From Symbiodinium kawagutii (lineage: Eukaryota > Sar > Dinophyceae > Suessiales > Symbiodiniaceae), in NCBI GenBank assembly GCA_009767595.1, contig VSDK01012766.1:84883-148882 (forward strand): a stretch of 64,000 nucleotides of DNA, read 5' to 3'. Below the pieces are notes generated by a model. It had not been told where the DNA came from and did not search any database. It saw nothing but the letters and a program-made list of their open reading frames with translations. How positions within the stretch are numbered: the first letter of the stretch is position 1; each line of letters opens with the position of its first letter. A program made the position numbers and the translations under genes. Positions 21,766-32,218 of this stretch are shown here, in pieces.

Positions 21766-24700
21766 GAATTAGGCCAAAGTGCTCTTTAACCTGGAACGTC
21801 GCCCGTTGCAAAACTCGGGCACAGTGATGCACAGTGTAGAAATGGAGTCAAGTCACTATGCCCCTACTGCTCAAATTGGGATCATTTTTTACGTTAGACA
21901 GCAGCAGCAACCAGCTATATAAGTGATCAATATGGATCAACATGGGATCAATTGCCTTCTCCAAACTTCTCACAGTCTCCGATGCTGTGCCATGTGCTAT
22001 CTATTTCTCTCCTAACTTCTGAACTCTGTAAGGTTTGTTAAAAGCTTAGATGGGAAAAGGAACGAGCTGCAAGGAGAAAGTTGTTTCTCTCCCAAACTGT
22101 GTGGCTTCAAATGCGCAACGAGCCCACTGCACAGTGGCAGACAATTGCGGCAAGGTACTCCAAAGTTTACCGAGTCTCTTGTAGTGAAGTAGAAGACGTG
22201 ATCAGGGCCAGCTAAATCGTCGCCATCCAGCGTCCACTGCAGGAAGTTCTGGTAGTAATTTTCTTAGAACGTGCACAGGCAAAGCTGCAAAATTCAATGG
22301 TAGAAATGAAACAAGCATACAAGAGACATAAGTTGTCCAAAGGGTTGGCCTGTCAAAACTGAGGAGCTAAATGAAGTAATGGAGGAGAACTCAGGGCAGG
22401 CCACCATGGCTCCCGTCAGTGTAGAAGCCTCAGAGCAAATCTCTTTGTGCCATCGAAAGACCCTTTGAGCGTAAAACCTTCCCCTGAAACATCCTCTCCT
22501 CATTATCCGTCTTGGGCGAAAGTTCCTCTCCTTCTCCTCTTACTGTACTCTCCTCTGTTCTTCTTTCTTTTCCTTCCTTCTCCTCTCTTCTCCTCCCTTC
22601 TCCTCTCTTCAACTCTCTTCTCCTCTCCTTCTCTTCCCTTCCTCTTCTTTTTTCGTGTGTTCTCCTCTCTTCTCCTCTCTTCAACTCTCTTCAACTCCCT
22701 TCTCCTCCCTTCCCCTCTCTTCTCTTCTTCTCTCTTCTCCTCTCTTCTCTTCTCCTCTCCTTCTCTTCCCTTCCTCTTCTTTTTTCCTGTCTTCTCCTCC
22801 CTTCGACTCTCTTCTCCTCTCTTCTCCTCTCTTCAACTCTCTTCAACCCTCTTCAACTCTCTGTCTCTTCCCTTCCTCTTTTTTTCTCCTGTCTTCTCCT
22901 CTCTTCAACTCTCTTCAACTCTCTTCAACTCCCTTCTCCTCCCTTTTCCTCTCTTCTCTTCTTCTCTTTTCTCTTCTCCTCTCCTTCTCTTCCCTTCCTC
23001 TCCTTTTCTCCTGTCTTCTCCTCTCTTCAACTCTCTTCGACTCTCTTCAACTCCCTTCTCCTCCCTTCTCCTCTCTTCTCTTCTTCTCTCTTCTCCTCTC
23101 CTTCTCTTCTCCTCTCCTTCTCTTCCCTTCCTCTTCTTTTTTCCTGTCTTCTCCTCCCTTCGACTCTCTTCTCCTCTCTTCTCTTCTTCTCTCTTCTCCT
23201 ATCTTCTCTTCTCCTCTCCTTCTCTTCCCTTCCTCTTCTTTTTTCCTGTCTTATCCTCCCTTCAACTCTCTTCTCCTCTCTTCTCTTCTTCTCTCTTCTC
23301 CTCTCTTCTCTTCTCCTCTCCTTTTCTTCCCTTCCTCTTCTTTTTTCCTGTGTTCTCCTCCCTTCAACTCTCTTCAACTCCCTTCTCCTCCCTTCTCCTC
23401 TCCTTTGAGCCCTCCTCAAAGTTGATACGTCATTACACTGCGCACCTGCGGAGCGGACCAGCCAGTTTCGCCGACCCAAAGTGTTGCCCCGTTGTCTTCT
23501 CCAAGCAATAACCTAGGAGAAATCTAAGCAGGAAGACATGTCTCAGCACATGACATTCTATAGAAATGTGACAGCGCATTTGTTGACAGTGCACTGCACA
23601 CGCCGAAATGCACTCAAGTGATCTTGAACCCATGTTGTTTTACTTGTGAGAGCTGGTGCAAATTTCCATTCAAAATTTGCTAAATGTATTGTGACAAGAA
23701 GCGCCATCCGCCGTCGCATGTCTTTCACTGTGTTTGGCAAGTTGCAGCCCTTTTTAAAACACGAATCTGCATGAAGACATTGACTGCACTGGTCACTTGT
23801 CCCTGGATCCAAAGTATTGGAGGGATCGAAGTACGGATAGATATTCACAGCAAATACCCAGCGCTTTCCTCAGATGTTTCGCAGTTTCACAGCAAGTGCA
23901 TGACCTATTTAAGTTTCACAGTCCCTAACTTTCTGGCAGCAATTGCATTACATTGCGTTGCGAATTTCTACTTTCGGTCTCGTTCATTCACATCGGAACC
24001 TCAGAGCATCTGTCTGTGTGCATCCAATGTGCCAAATTTCTTGGTTGCGTTTTCGAAGAAAGTGTTGACCATGGCAGCAGGTTCATCCACAAAAGGTGTA
24101 CCAGCAAGAATGTAGCCACCGAAAACAGATGTCAGAGGTACGTCCTGAAAGCCGTCCTGAGTCAACTCCCACAGAACCCGCTGGAAGATGACAGACATCA
24201 AGAAGTGCATGGGCTGTGGTTCAATCAAGGCTCCAATCCATCTACATCTGATGCCCTCTCGTAGAGTTTCCGCAGAAAGTATCCACCCTGCCATATTCTT
24301 TGAATGCACTCTTGGGAAATGCCTTCCTTTTCATGCAGCTGCTCCATCTCGTTGCCGACGGCAATGCCTCACTTCATCTCAAACCCTAACAAGGGACTGA
24401 ATCTTCGGCGATTCAAAGGGGATATCCTTGCTTCACTTACCTTCAAATCTGATTTGAAAAGACTTGACGACAATATCAGTTCAAAATGATTCTTATACAA
24501 GAGTTGTAAGCTTTATGGCTAAGAATTCAATATGTGGAAGAATCTTTGAAAAGCTGCAAACACACCAAAGTGAAAGCGACGGAGACATACTAACCTTTAG
24601 ACTACAATAACTTTAAATTCTAATCAAAGTTGAACTTTGGAACTGCCTTTTTTTGTTAGGGCTTTGTGCAGCTCAATCTGCCCATGACGTGACTTCGTCC

Positions 24701-25045
24701 GAGACGTTGCAGAAGTTGTATTACCAGGCGCCAGTCGCGGTCATCGTCTTGCTCATCACACGTGATTTGCGTCCCGACGAGGACCTGTCATATAGGAGGA
24801 ACTTCATCGACAGTCCTATCTGAATAGATTCGATCAAAACATTCATATCATGCATATCTATATTTCTTTATACTTTTTCCTGCTAATGCATGGGATAGCA
24901 GGCCATATGTATCTATCTATGTGTTGATTTAGATGGTATTGTTTTTAGGTTCACATTTCACTGAGTCTGCCGCCTTCATATCGCCTTCACGTACAACAAC
25001 TTCCAGCTGAGACCAGGCATCCTCCCTGCTGCCATCAGGCCAGTC
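21766..25045 (-). CDS. glycoside hydrolase family 17 (beta-1,3-glucanase-like) protein, nine exons
   Basis: Minus-strand exons: 25045-24962, 24462-24441, 24367-24246, 24180-24033, 23868-23703, 23512-23446, 22428-22368, 22262-22159 and 21790 to about 21766. All reading phases agree at every junction. In order they encode DWPDGSREDAW; EG joined to IAVGNEME, with the acid/base Glu of family GH17; VPLTSVFGGYILAG and DEPAAMVNTFF; WVFAVNIYPYFDP; LWVGETGWSAP, with the nucleophile Glu; TLTGAMVACPEFSS; GPDHVFYFTTRDSVNFG; and KEHFGLI. GH17 enzymes cleave beta-1,3-glucans; a cell-wall or storage-glucan role is inferred. Both catalytic residues are present, so nothing suggests a pseudogene in the part seen. 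The first exon(s), with any signal peptide and the start of the barrel, were not found, nor was the 3' end after KEHFGLIPE. The 22-base exon is the least certain. Confidence 0.85.
22429..23445 (-). other. GH17 intron filled by a polypurine-polypyrimidine tract
   Basis: This 1,017-bp intron (GTGCGC ... CTGAG) lies between the GETGW exon and the next. About 900 bp of it (22510-23405) is nearly pure C and T on the plus strand, so the transcript is nearly pure A and G. Higher-order copies of roughly 100-170 bp repeat the string CTTCCTCTTCTTTTTTCCTG. Open frames of up to 354 codons on the plus strand are an effect of this composition. Confidence 0.85.
22510..23405 (+). repeat. TCTTCTCC-type pyrimidine satellite
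   Basis: Mainly TCTTCTCC and TCTTCAAC units in a longer repeated order. It is a mirror-rich tract able in principle to form triplex DNA. It is contained in a GH17 intron. Confidence 0.95.
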
Positions 25046-25363
25046 CTGGACGCAAAAACAAAGAGAAAACAAGAGATGAGAAGAGATGAAAAAGTCCAAG
25101 TAAGAGATGCAAAAGTTCAAGTGAGAAATTCATAAGTAATAAGAAGTTCAAGTAAGAAAGTTAAGGAGATTCAGAATTTCAGCATCAGAAAGTGTGAAGA
25201 GAGATGTGAAGCACGAAAGACATGGCGCTGTGGGGCTGTGGGACTCACTCCTTGTCCCATGCCTTGAAAAGTCTCAAGGACTTGAGCTCAGCCTGAGAGT
25301 CTCAAGAACTGGCAGCGGCTACAGTCAGCTCTTTGTTAGAAAGGAAGAGACACCTAAGAAGTA

Positions 25364-25412
25364 GGCAATGGATGGCAATGGATGGCAATGGATGGCAATG
25401 GATGGCAATGGC
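25364..25412 (+). repeat. 10-bp tandem repeat (GGCAATGGAT)
   Basis: Almost five exact copies. Confidence 0.95.
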
Positions 25413-26740
25413 ATCATTGGTCAAAGTGAATATGATGCAGTGCTGGCAGACAAGTTGAGGTAAAATCTTCGAAAACTGCCAGATCCGAAGCTTACATGGC
25501 ACCCAAAGAAGAAAGCAACTGGGAAGCACATGCTGGCACTGCAACTTCTTCTGTTCCCAAACGGTTTCCTTGTTCCCTCATGTTCCCTTCTTCCAATAAT
25601 CCCAGCCTGAGTGTTTGGCCACACTCGGGGGATGCTATGAGAGCACTTCTGAAAAGTAGTGTCATCAATGCAAAGACCTTCAAGGTGTTTTGTTTCACCC
25701 TTCTGTCTGCACGGCAACAGGTCCAACAGTTCCAAGTTAACAGTCGAAAGAAATATTCCGGCAACATCAGTCTTGTGCATGTGCGTGTCGACATGGAGCA
25801 AATACTGGAAGTCAATTTAGAACTTTGAACCCACCCTCAGAAAAATCAAAGCATCTGCTTAATCGAGCATCAAAGCTTACAAATCATTATCAATCGTAGC
25901 AGAGGTGACAAGCAGCACCACAGAAACAGAAGGTGCAAAGTGAAGCAACAAATCGATGCAAGTTGTTGGTACCCTTGTGAAGGCCGCAAGCCTTTGTTCT
26001 CTTTCTTACGCACAGGCCCAAGATAGAGACCACTCTGACATTTGTAGGCAGGTGCCTCAACGGCTTGGCAGTGCAACAGCTTGCAGCACTGCATTTTGAG
26101 CATTTCTTTGCCAACAGCATTTTCGCACAAATTTCCAGCACTTGCCAACTGCTTTCTGCTTTTTCTGCTTCCCAACTTTCCCGGTCTTTTGGTGTCGCCA
26201 AAGCACAACTGGTTTCGGACCGTTGCCAGCTCCATCTCCAAAAGAATGGATAGCAATACATGCAGCTATCGCGCACGTCAAGGCGGTCAAGCAAGCACAA
26301 AGTCCAGAACACTGGCAGAAGTTGCGGCTGAAAACCTGTCACTTTGAATGCAGACTTGGAAGGCAAGTGCGTCAAGCTTGCCTTGTACAAATTGGATTTG
26401 CTGATGAATCTTCTCTGCCCCGGTGCAACATTTGGGTGCATATCTCTGGTGCAAACTTGCAGGTCAAACACATAGACCAAACACATTTCAACGATTTTCA
26501 AATGGGTGTCAAAATTATTCACCCCCATTGGCTATTTACATAGAAATCTCTTGTAAACCAATGGTTTTTGGGTACCACTATGGCTGGGCACATACCCAAA
26601 TAACCAAAGACACGCATCTTTCCACCAAAGATTGACACCTGACCTGCCAAGCCCGCGCCTGACGCCTAACCATGGCACACCGAACCTCTTCGCTGAAGGT
26701 CACTACGTGCTTCGAAAAGTAACACGACGTGGGACTCAGT

Positions 26741-26830
26741 GTGACTAGCTGTTATTAATAACTGGTTAATAATTACTATATTTAGACTGATGGTTATTAA
26801 TAACTGGTTAATAACTGGTTATTAATACCG
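26741..26830 (+). repeat. TTATTAATAACTGG repeat
   Basis: GGTTATTAATAACTGGTTAATAA-like strings repeat three to four times. The core GTTATTAATAAC is a palindrome. GACTAGCTGTT occurs once on each side, at about 26742 and 26866. Confidence 0.8.
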
Positions 26831-27082
26831 ATCACGTGTTAGATTTGATGGTTCCCCTCACACAGACTAGCTGTTGGTATGAAGTGCCTCAAAGACTAGA
26901 TGTTTAAACATCTTTCCATAGGCTGAAAACCCAATCTGGCGGACAGTTCAACATGGTGTGCTCTTTGGCAACTGTCGTCTGGGTATATTTTCTTGCGCGT
27001 GGCTTGAGCAAATCAGTGCTGCACCAACGGGCAAGCTAGTTTTCAAGTTGAAGCCCAGGGTGCCAAAGGTGCCAAAATGATA

Positions 27083-27140
27083 CATCCCATAGGCATCCCA
27101 TAGGCATCCCATAGGCATTCCATAGGCATCCCATAGGCAT
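27083..27140 (+). repeat. 11-bp tandem repeat (CCCATAGGCAT)
   Basis: About five copies, one with a single change. Confidence 0.95.
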
Positions 27141-27159
27141 CTGACAGCACGTCTGACTG

Positions 27160-27233
27160 GCTCTGTCCTCTCGCTGAATCGAGCCATCGCCGGATCGATC
27201 TGCAAGTCTGAAGACTGAAAGGACCCGTTCCAC
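27160..27233 (-). CDS. EF-hand exon
   Basis: After GTGCAG a minus-strand frame reads VERVLSVFRLADRSGDGSIQ and onward. The loop D-R-S-G-D-G-S-I-Q-R-E-D has acidic or oxygen-bearing residues at positions 1, 3, 5 and 12, Gly at 6 and Ile at 8, which is a canonical calcium-binding EF-hand, preceded by a plausible E-helix. Calcium binding is therefore likely. The frame stays open upstream to 27446 but loses protein character there. Other exons of the gene were not found. The 3' splice limit is uncertain, and an 11-bp repeat begins about 20 bp further on. Confidence 0.55.
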
Positions 27234-30200
27234 CTGCACGCCGGACAGACTCAAACCCAAGAGGCCCAAGGTACTGTGCTTGGTCGGATTCGAACAACAA
27301 AGTCCTAAAGTGTCATAAACAAATTGTAGACTAACATGTTCATCATGTTCGACATTGTTCGACTGAAGACAAATTGTAGAGACTTCACGTTGGGAGTGCC
27401 GTTCAGAGTCTCTTGGCCTCTTCCTCGGAGCAACCGTATTGAGCACTCAAGCGCAGGATCAACATCTTCTTCGAGTCACCGCCTGGATGCATGGGATGTG
27501 GATAGAGTGGTGACGGCCGCGGCAGCCTGCAGGGCAACTCAATTCATCACACTTCAGCAACTTCAAACCACGTTCTATTCAGTTCTAGTCATTGTGTTCA
27601 TTTTGTTCATATTCTGATTCTATGCTTCATGTGTCATCTTCTCCAAGAAGATGGGTTTCTCACAACGAGCACATCAGAACGGATAGTGGAAACTCTGGAG
27701 TTCGGATCATTCCTCAACTTTCAGAACAACGCTCTTGAAGAATCAGTGCCTGGACATTCCCGTAATAGTTGCCGCACAACCAGCAAGACAAGCTGCACAA
27801 GCTCGAACTCGGCTGTCAAGCTGCTTTGTTGCATGGGCCTGGACAAGAGAAAGGAATGAGAGGACAAGCCAATGGCAAATGCTGCACACTTTACCGAGAC
27901 CAACCCCGACCTTGTAGATGCCCAAATACTTAGTTCGTTTCGATTGCAATGTTTGGGTCTGTTTGGGTCTGTTTGTTTGTGTGTGTGTGTGTGTGTGTCA
28001 CAGGAGTGAAGTTGTCTTCTTTTTGATGGAAACATTTCGGTGGCTCTGATTCGAAACCACAGCCTTTGTTTGATGCCAGCGCACACAGCGTGGCCTTGGC
28101 ACCGGCCAACTGGAGTGAATTCCTATGCGAAGTGTAGTGAATATAATTCTACACCACAAAAAAATGAGAAATAGAATGTACAGTTTGACATAGCCAAGAA
28201 TCTTAGGATTGCACGTGGGGGCTACGCAATCCTCAGTTCCGAAACAGGTGCAAAGATCCGGTCTGACGTTGATTCACAGAAAACATCACAGAAACTTCCA
28301 CCCGACAAGCAAGGGCGCAAACTGGTGGCCGGCGCAACCAAGCTCTCATTTCGCATGCCATGTTTCTGGGATTGTCATACATGTTTCCTGATGGTATTGA
28401 TTTGCTTTAGTCTGCTGCCTTCGGATACTGACATAGAATAAGGATCAAGGTAAACGATGAGGTAGAGCTTCACGAATCATGATGTAAATCATTTAAGCCA
28501 TCAATATTGGCAAAACATGAGGAAGCGAAAGAAGTTAGTCGTCCTGTCCCACACAGGCATGAAAGGAGTAGGATGAATCAAAATACATTGAAATGCAAAA
28601 GACTTTAAAGGATGACCTTGATCAAATGATTATATCTTCGCTGCAGTTTACTATCCTTGACAAATCTTATGATGTTCTCATCCGTAATGTCTAAGAAAAC
28701 CTTTCAGCTTTGGGTTCGATGTTCGATGGCAATGTGTATGGCATATCGGAGAGTTGTTGGATTCCAATCAACGCAGCCTTTCACAAGCAAATGACTAGGC
28801 CTTTCTGTTGGCTCTCAAACATACAGAAGGCAAAATCCTCATTTGCAATACCATTGCATTGTGACATGTGAAGGTGCTGGCATTGAGCTTGAGGTAAAAG
28901 CAGCTAAAGGATCCTCGTGTTTTCATTCTCATCATCTTGGAGTCTGCAAAATGCGCCATCCAACACACATGAATCAAAGTTGAAAGGACAACATGAAAGA
29001 GCAAAAGAACTCGCTTCTGATTTTCTCCGACAGTATCGTGTTCCTTTGACACCAGCTGGTGCTAGAGGTAGCCATCAGCATATCTCCACCTGCGATCTTT
29101 GACTAACAAAGCGATGCAGTATTCTTGCTTTGGAGTCCAAAACCCGACGAGATCAGAACACGGCTGTGGTCCCGTGCAAATGGATGAAGTGCCAAAAACT
29201 TCAGTCAGGTGTTCGTTTCCAAGAGGTGGCGTGGACAAAAACAGGTCGGTGCCCAGGCTACTCGAAGAGCAGTACTCAAAATGGAAGTGTTTAATCAAAC
29301 TGTTTACAGATGTTTACAAATGTCAACAGATGTTTGCAAATGTTTCAACTGTTCAAACGGAGATGTTTACAGATTGGAGAGTTCTGCTTCCATCGTAAGC
29401 TGGTGCTGATGCCCTTTCACTGCCAGGTTGCTGGTTTTGCTTAGCTACTTCGCCACTTAGCTACTGAGCTATTTGTCGAGTTGGAAGATGTTGGAAGTAG
29501 AAAACAAATCTTTGTGAACTGCCAAACACCTTCTGCGTCCTTGAGAGTCCCTTGTCGGTTCTCATCTGGAAGGTTTTTCCACCCTCTGCGTCAGATCAAC
29601 ACTGCTACTTGCCAACAGCCAATGACTACTTCCTGTCTCCGCCGTGGCAAACAGGTTCTTTCAAGTGAAACTACTAGAGTTGCCCACTGGAAATATTGTT
29701 TTCTGAAGTAGGTTGAAGTTCGGCAGAGGTGGTGTAGACATTTCTTTCTAAGGCTGGACTTTGGAAAAATCAGCTGTTGGTCTGTTATTGGCTAGTCCTG
29801 GAGAACTTACCTGCTAATACCCCAAAGACCTATCGAAATTTGCAATGCGGAAGTTTCTCTCGTCCACCTACTCAGCTACCGCGTTAGTGAAGACGGAGAA
29901 TGAACTAGATTCACAAAGAAAACACTTAGCCTGGATTGTAGCTTTGCACCCAAATGCACCCACGCATGCACACTGGCAGCGACAGTTTCATGTCCACCTA
30001 GGCATCTGTTTTGCAGAAAAGAATGAAAAAAATGCACTAGCCACAGTGCCATCCAGTTGCCTCCATCGTTCTAGTGAGATTTGTCATCAGGAGTAGCTAT
30101 TAAGTACCTAGGTATGATTTGTCTGCACACTGCGTTTCACCCCGGTGGATGCTGATTGGCCCTGCCCAAAGTTGTGCCAATCGATGTACGTGCTTTGAGC

Positions 30201-30833
30201 TCAGTGATGGCTGCAGGAGAACACCTCTGGGGTTACAGAAGAAACATAGTGGTACCCACCATCTATAAGAGTCCTAACCCTCAGGGAACCCCCTCTAACT
30301 TGCACTGAAGTCATGTCGACACTGCGGAGAAGCCTTGACATCAAATCGAAGTACCGGCAGCGATTGGTTGGCAGACCTGGCTCATGCATTCAGGTCGAGA
30401 AACTGCGTCATTTCGACTCGGGAACTTCTCTGAAGTCTGCAGCATCATTGAGATTGAATACATAAGCATTAATGTAACTCGTCACTATAAACATTCATAC
30501 AACTCAGCATGTACGTCAGAATGATCTCATTAAAATTCAAAGAGCAAACCCTCATGCGTTGAAGATCAACTTTGCTTGAGGTTGAGCTCAGTGTCGCCTG
30601 CTGCTTTGAGGCATCTGTTCTCCGCCTCAGTTGATTGAAATGAACCCAGGTGTGAACCCAGGGTGCTTCTTGTTGAGCTTCGAAGGCTTAGGATTGAGGG
30701 ACTTGCGGTGCAAAGCCACAGCATCAGCTCTCTTCTGGATGTCACTGGTGGTGGTCCGTGGTCTTTTATGGCACGACTGTACCCACCGGCCTCGGGAGTC
30801 AAAGCTTTTTCAATAGATAAGAATTCTAAGAAG

Positions 30834-30918
30834 ATATATATATATATATACATATATATATATCCATTTATTTATTTATTTATTTATATATATATATATC
30901 CATTTATTTATTTATTTA
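30834..30918 (+). repeat. compound (TA)n-(TTTA)n microsatellite, duplicated
   Basis: A TA run, then TCC, then an ATTT run, and the whole block again in the same order. The whole unit seems to have been copied once. Confidence 0.9.
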
Positions 30919-31529
30919 CTTTTTTAAAAAAGAATATCTAGTAGAATTGCCAAGCCAAGGCACATATGGGCCATCACGGCAAAGGTCCTAGAGTTCCGGC
31001 TGTGCCACTCGGAACTAGCCACTCTAACTTCCACACGACGACCAATTTTTTTGCTTCGGGCTTACACTACTTCCCGGTACTTCCCTTCCCCTTCTTTGGA
31101 TTGTCCGCTCATTTTCCCAAAGGCCATCAACCGTGCAGGAAGTTTCAGATTGCAGGAGGGCCGTAGCAAACTATTTTGTCACTTTTACAGACAGGTCACA
31201 AGCAGAAGAATACAAAATTTCACCACATCAAAGTACTGTCTTCGCTGAGTCAATGCAACAATTTCTTCAGAATCTACATCATATACAGCAGAATCTGCCC
31301 AACAAAAAATCAAACTGATGCAGGCATCGAAGAAACAAAACACGGGCAAGCAAGTAGAGAACTTGAGGCCAAGGGCATGACGAAAGCTAGCGGCATGGCA
31401 ACTGATTGGAAAAAGAAGGAACAACAAAAGATGTATTTATGGCTTTGACGAAGACAGCAATAAGTGGAAACCGTGGTGTGACAGAAAACCGCAACAAGTG
31501 AAAATTGTAGTGCGACAAAAACGACCCTT

Positions 31530-31547
31530 GGGGGGGCCGGCCCCCCC
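31530..31547. other. 18-bp perfect GC palindrome
   Basis: Seven G, then CCGG, then seven C form an exact palindrome set in AT-rich sequence. It may form a cruciform, and it is a likely place for sequencing trouble. Confidence 0.9.
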
Positions 31548-31574
31548 TATAATTCCTATAATCGAATTATTCAA

Positions 31575-31655
31575 GTATTTGTGACTTTTGGACATCCTGT
31601 CCCTGCCAATCACTTGCTAAAGCGAGAGCAGCTTCAGCTAGCAGCAAGCTGACGC
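31575..31655 (-). CDS. possible C-terminal exon, unassigned
   Basis: The end of a minus-strand frame reads KASVSLLLAEAALALASDWQ, followed by about 12 more residues and a stop. It looks like a real C-terminus. Upstream in the same frame the sequence becomes a Cys/Val-rich translation of an ACAAC repeat (31683-31875), so an exon must start near 31655. No family recognised. Confidence 0.25.
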
Positions 31656-31682
31656 TAGCTTTCGTGAACAATCCAAAGCTCC

Positions 31683-31875
31683 CAAAACAACTCCCAACAC
31701 AACACAACACGCGCCATGAGACAACAGAACAGAACAGAACACAATACAATGCAGCTCGACGCAATACCAAGCAAGACCACGCCGCACTACCCGACAAGAC
31801 CAACTCCAATACGGACACCAACACAACCCCAACACCTAACCCAACACAACACGAGCAAATCAAGCAAACTGAAGC
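31683..31875 (+). repeat. ACAAC/AACAC-rich low-complexity tract
   Basis: The plus strand is almost free of T and rich in AACAC and AGAAC pentamers, so long frames are open on both strands. It is not treated as coding. Confidence 0.8.
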
Positions 31876-32029
31876 AAATTGTTGAAAGCAAACTGGCAAA
31901 AGCAGAACAGCACAGCAAAGGAACAAATTTGGGTCTTGGGGAACTACCAAAGAGCTCCAAGGTAGAGGTGAAGCTACAAAAAATGAGGAAGCTTCAGGAA
32001 AGTACACCACGAGTCGCCCGGAAATAACA

Positions 32030-32218
32030 GTCCTGGAACTTGTGGAAGAAAGTTTGTAGTGCTTCCTGCAGGCAACACCATTCACTGGTGGTGATTTGAC
32101 AAGCTCGGGTGATCCAAGCTGTTTGACCAACGTCAAAACACCTGCCTGTAGACATCTCTACGTCTGTTGGACCATGCACTAAAACTATTGGCACAGAGGG
32201 AATGATACAGCGGAACAC
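32030..32218 (-). CDS. possible exon, unassigned
   Basis: The minus-strand frame includes PIVLVHGPTDVEMSTGRCFD and then QTAWITRACQITTSEW. The composition is protein-like. A second minus frame is open over part of it, so the exact frame is not settled. It may belong with the C-terminal piece near 31.6 kb. Confidence 0.3.

Larger units (their letters stand above)
25046..27159. other. probable 5' region of the GH17 gene, no further exon identified
   Basis: Upstream exons of the GH17 gene should lie here on the minus strand. Open minus-strand frames at 25421-25815 and 25890-26528 read reasonably, but I could not match them to the start of a GH17 barrel. Small tandem repeats occur at 25364-25412, 26741-26830 and 27083-27140. 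Confidence 0.4.
27234..31560. other. long stretch without a firm gene
   Basis: Short frames read smoothly on plus (29099-29320, 29845-30090) and on minus (30230-30380, starting near DLMSRLLRSVDMTSVQV), but none has a known motif. Repeats: a TG run at 27970-27998 and an AT/ATTT compound microsatellite at 30834-30918. It may hold exons of an unidentified gene of the minus cluster. Confidence 0.35.

Noticed and set aside
22447..23511. 354-codon Leu/Ser/Pro-rich frame on plus
   Set aside because: It is a pyrimidine tract inside an intron of the GH17 gene on the other strand.
25490..25828. 110-codon plus frame opposite a 126-codon minus frame
   Set aside because: Both strands read smoothly and neither shows a motif or firm splice sites, so no call is made.
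27270..27310. tRNA T-arm (GTTCGAATCC on minus)
   Set aside because: The neighbouring bases do not form the T stem, and no D or anticodon arm fits at the right distance.
31567..32136. 189-codon minus frame taken as one gene
   Set aside because: Its middle is a Cys/Val-rich translation of an ACAAC tract. Only the two ends look like protein, and they are listed as separate possible exons.
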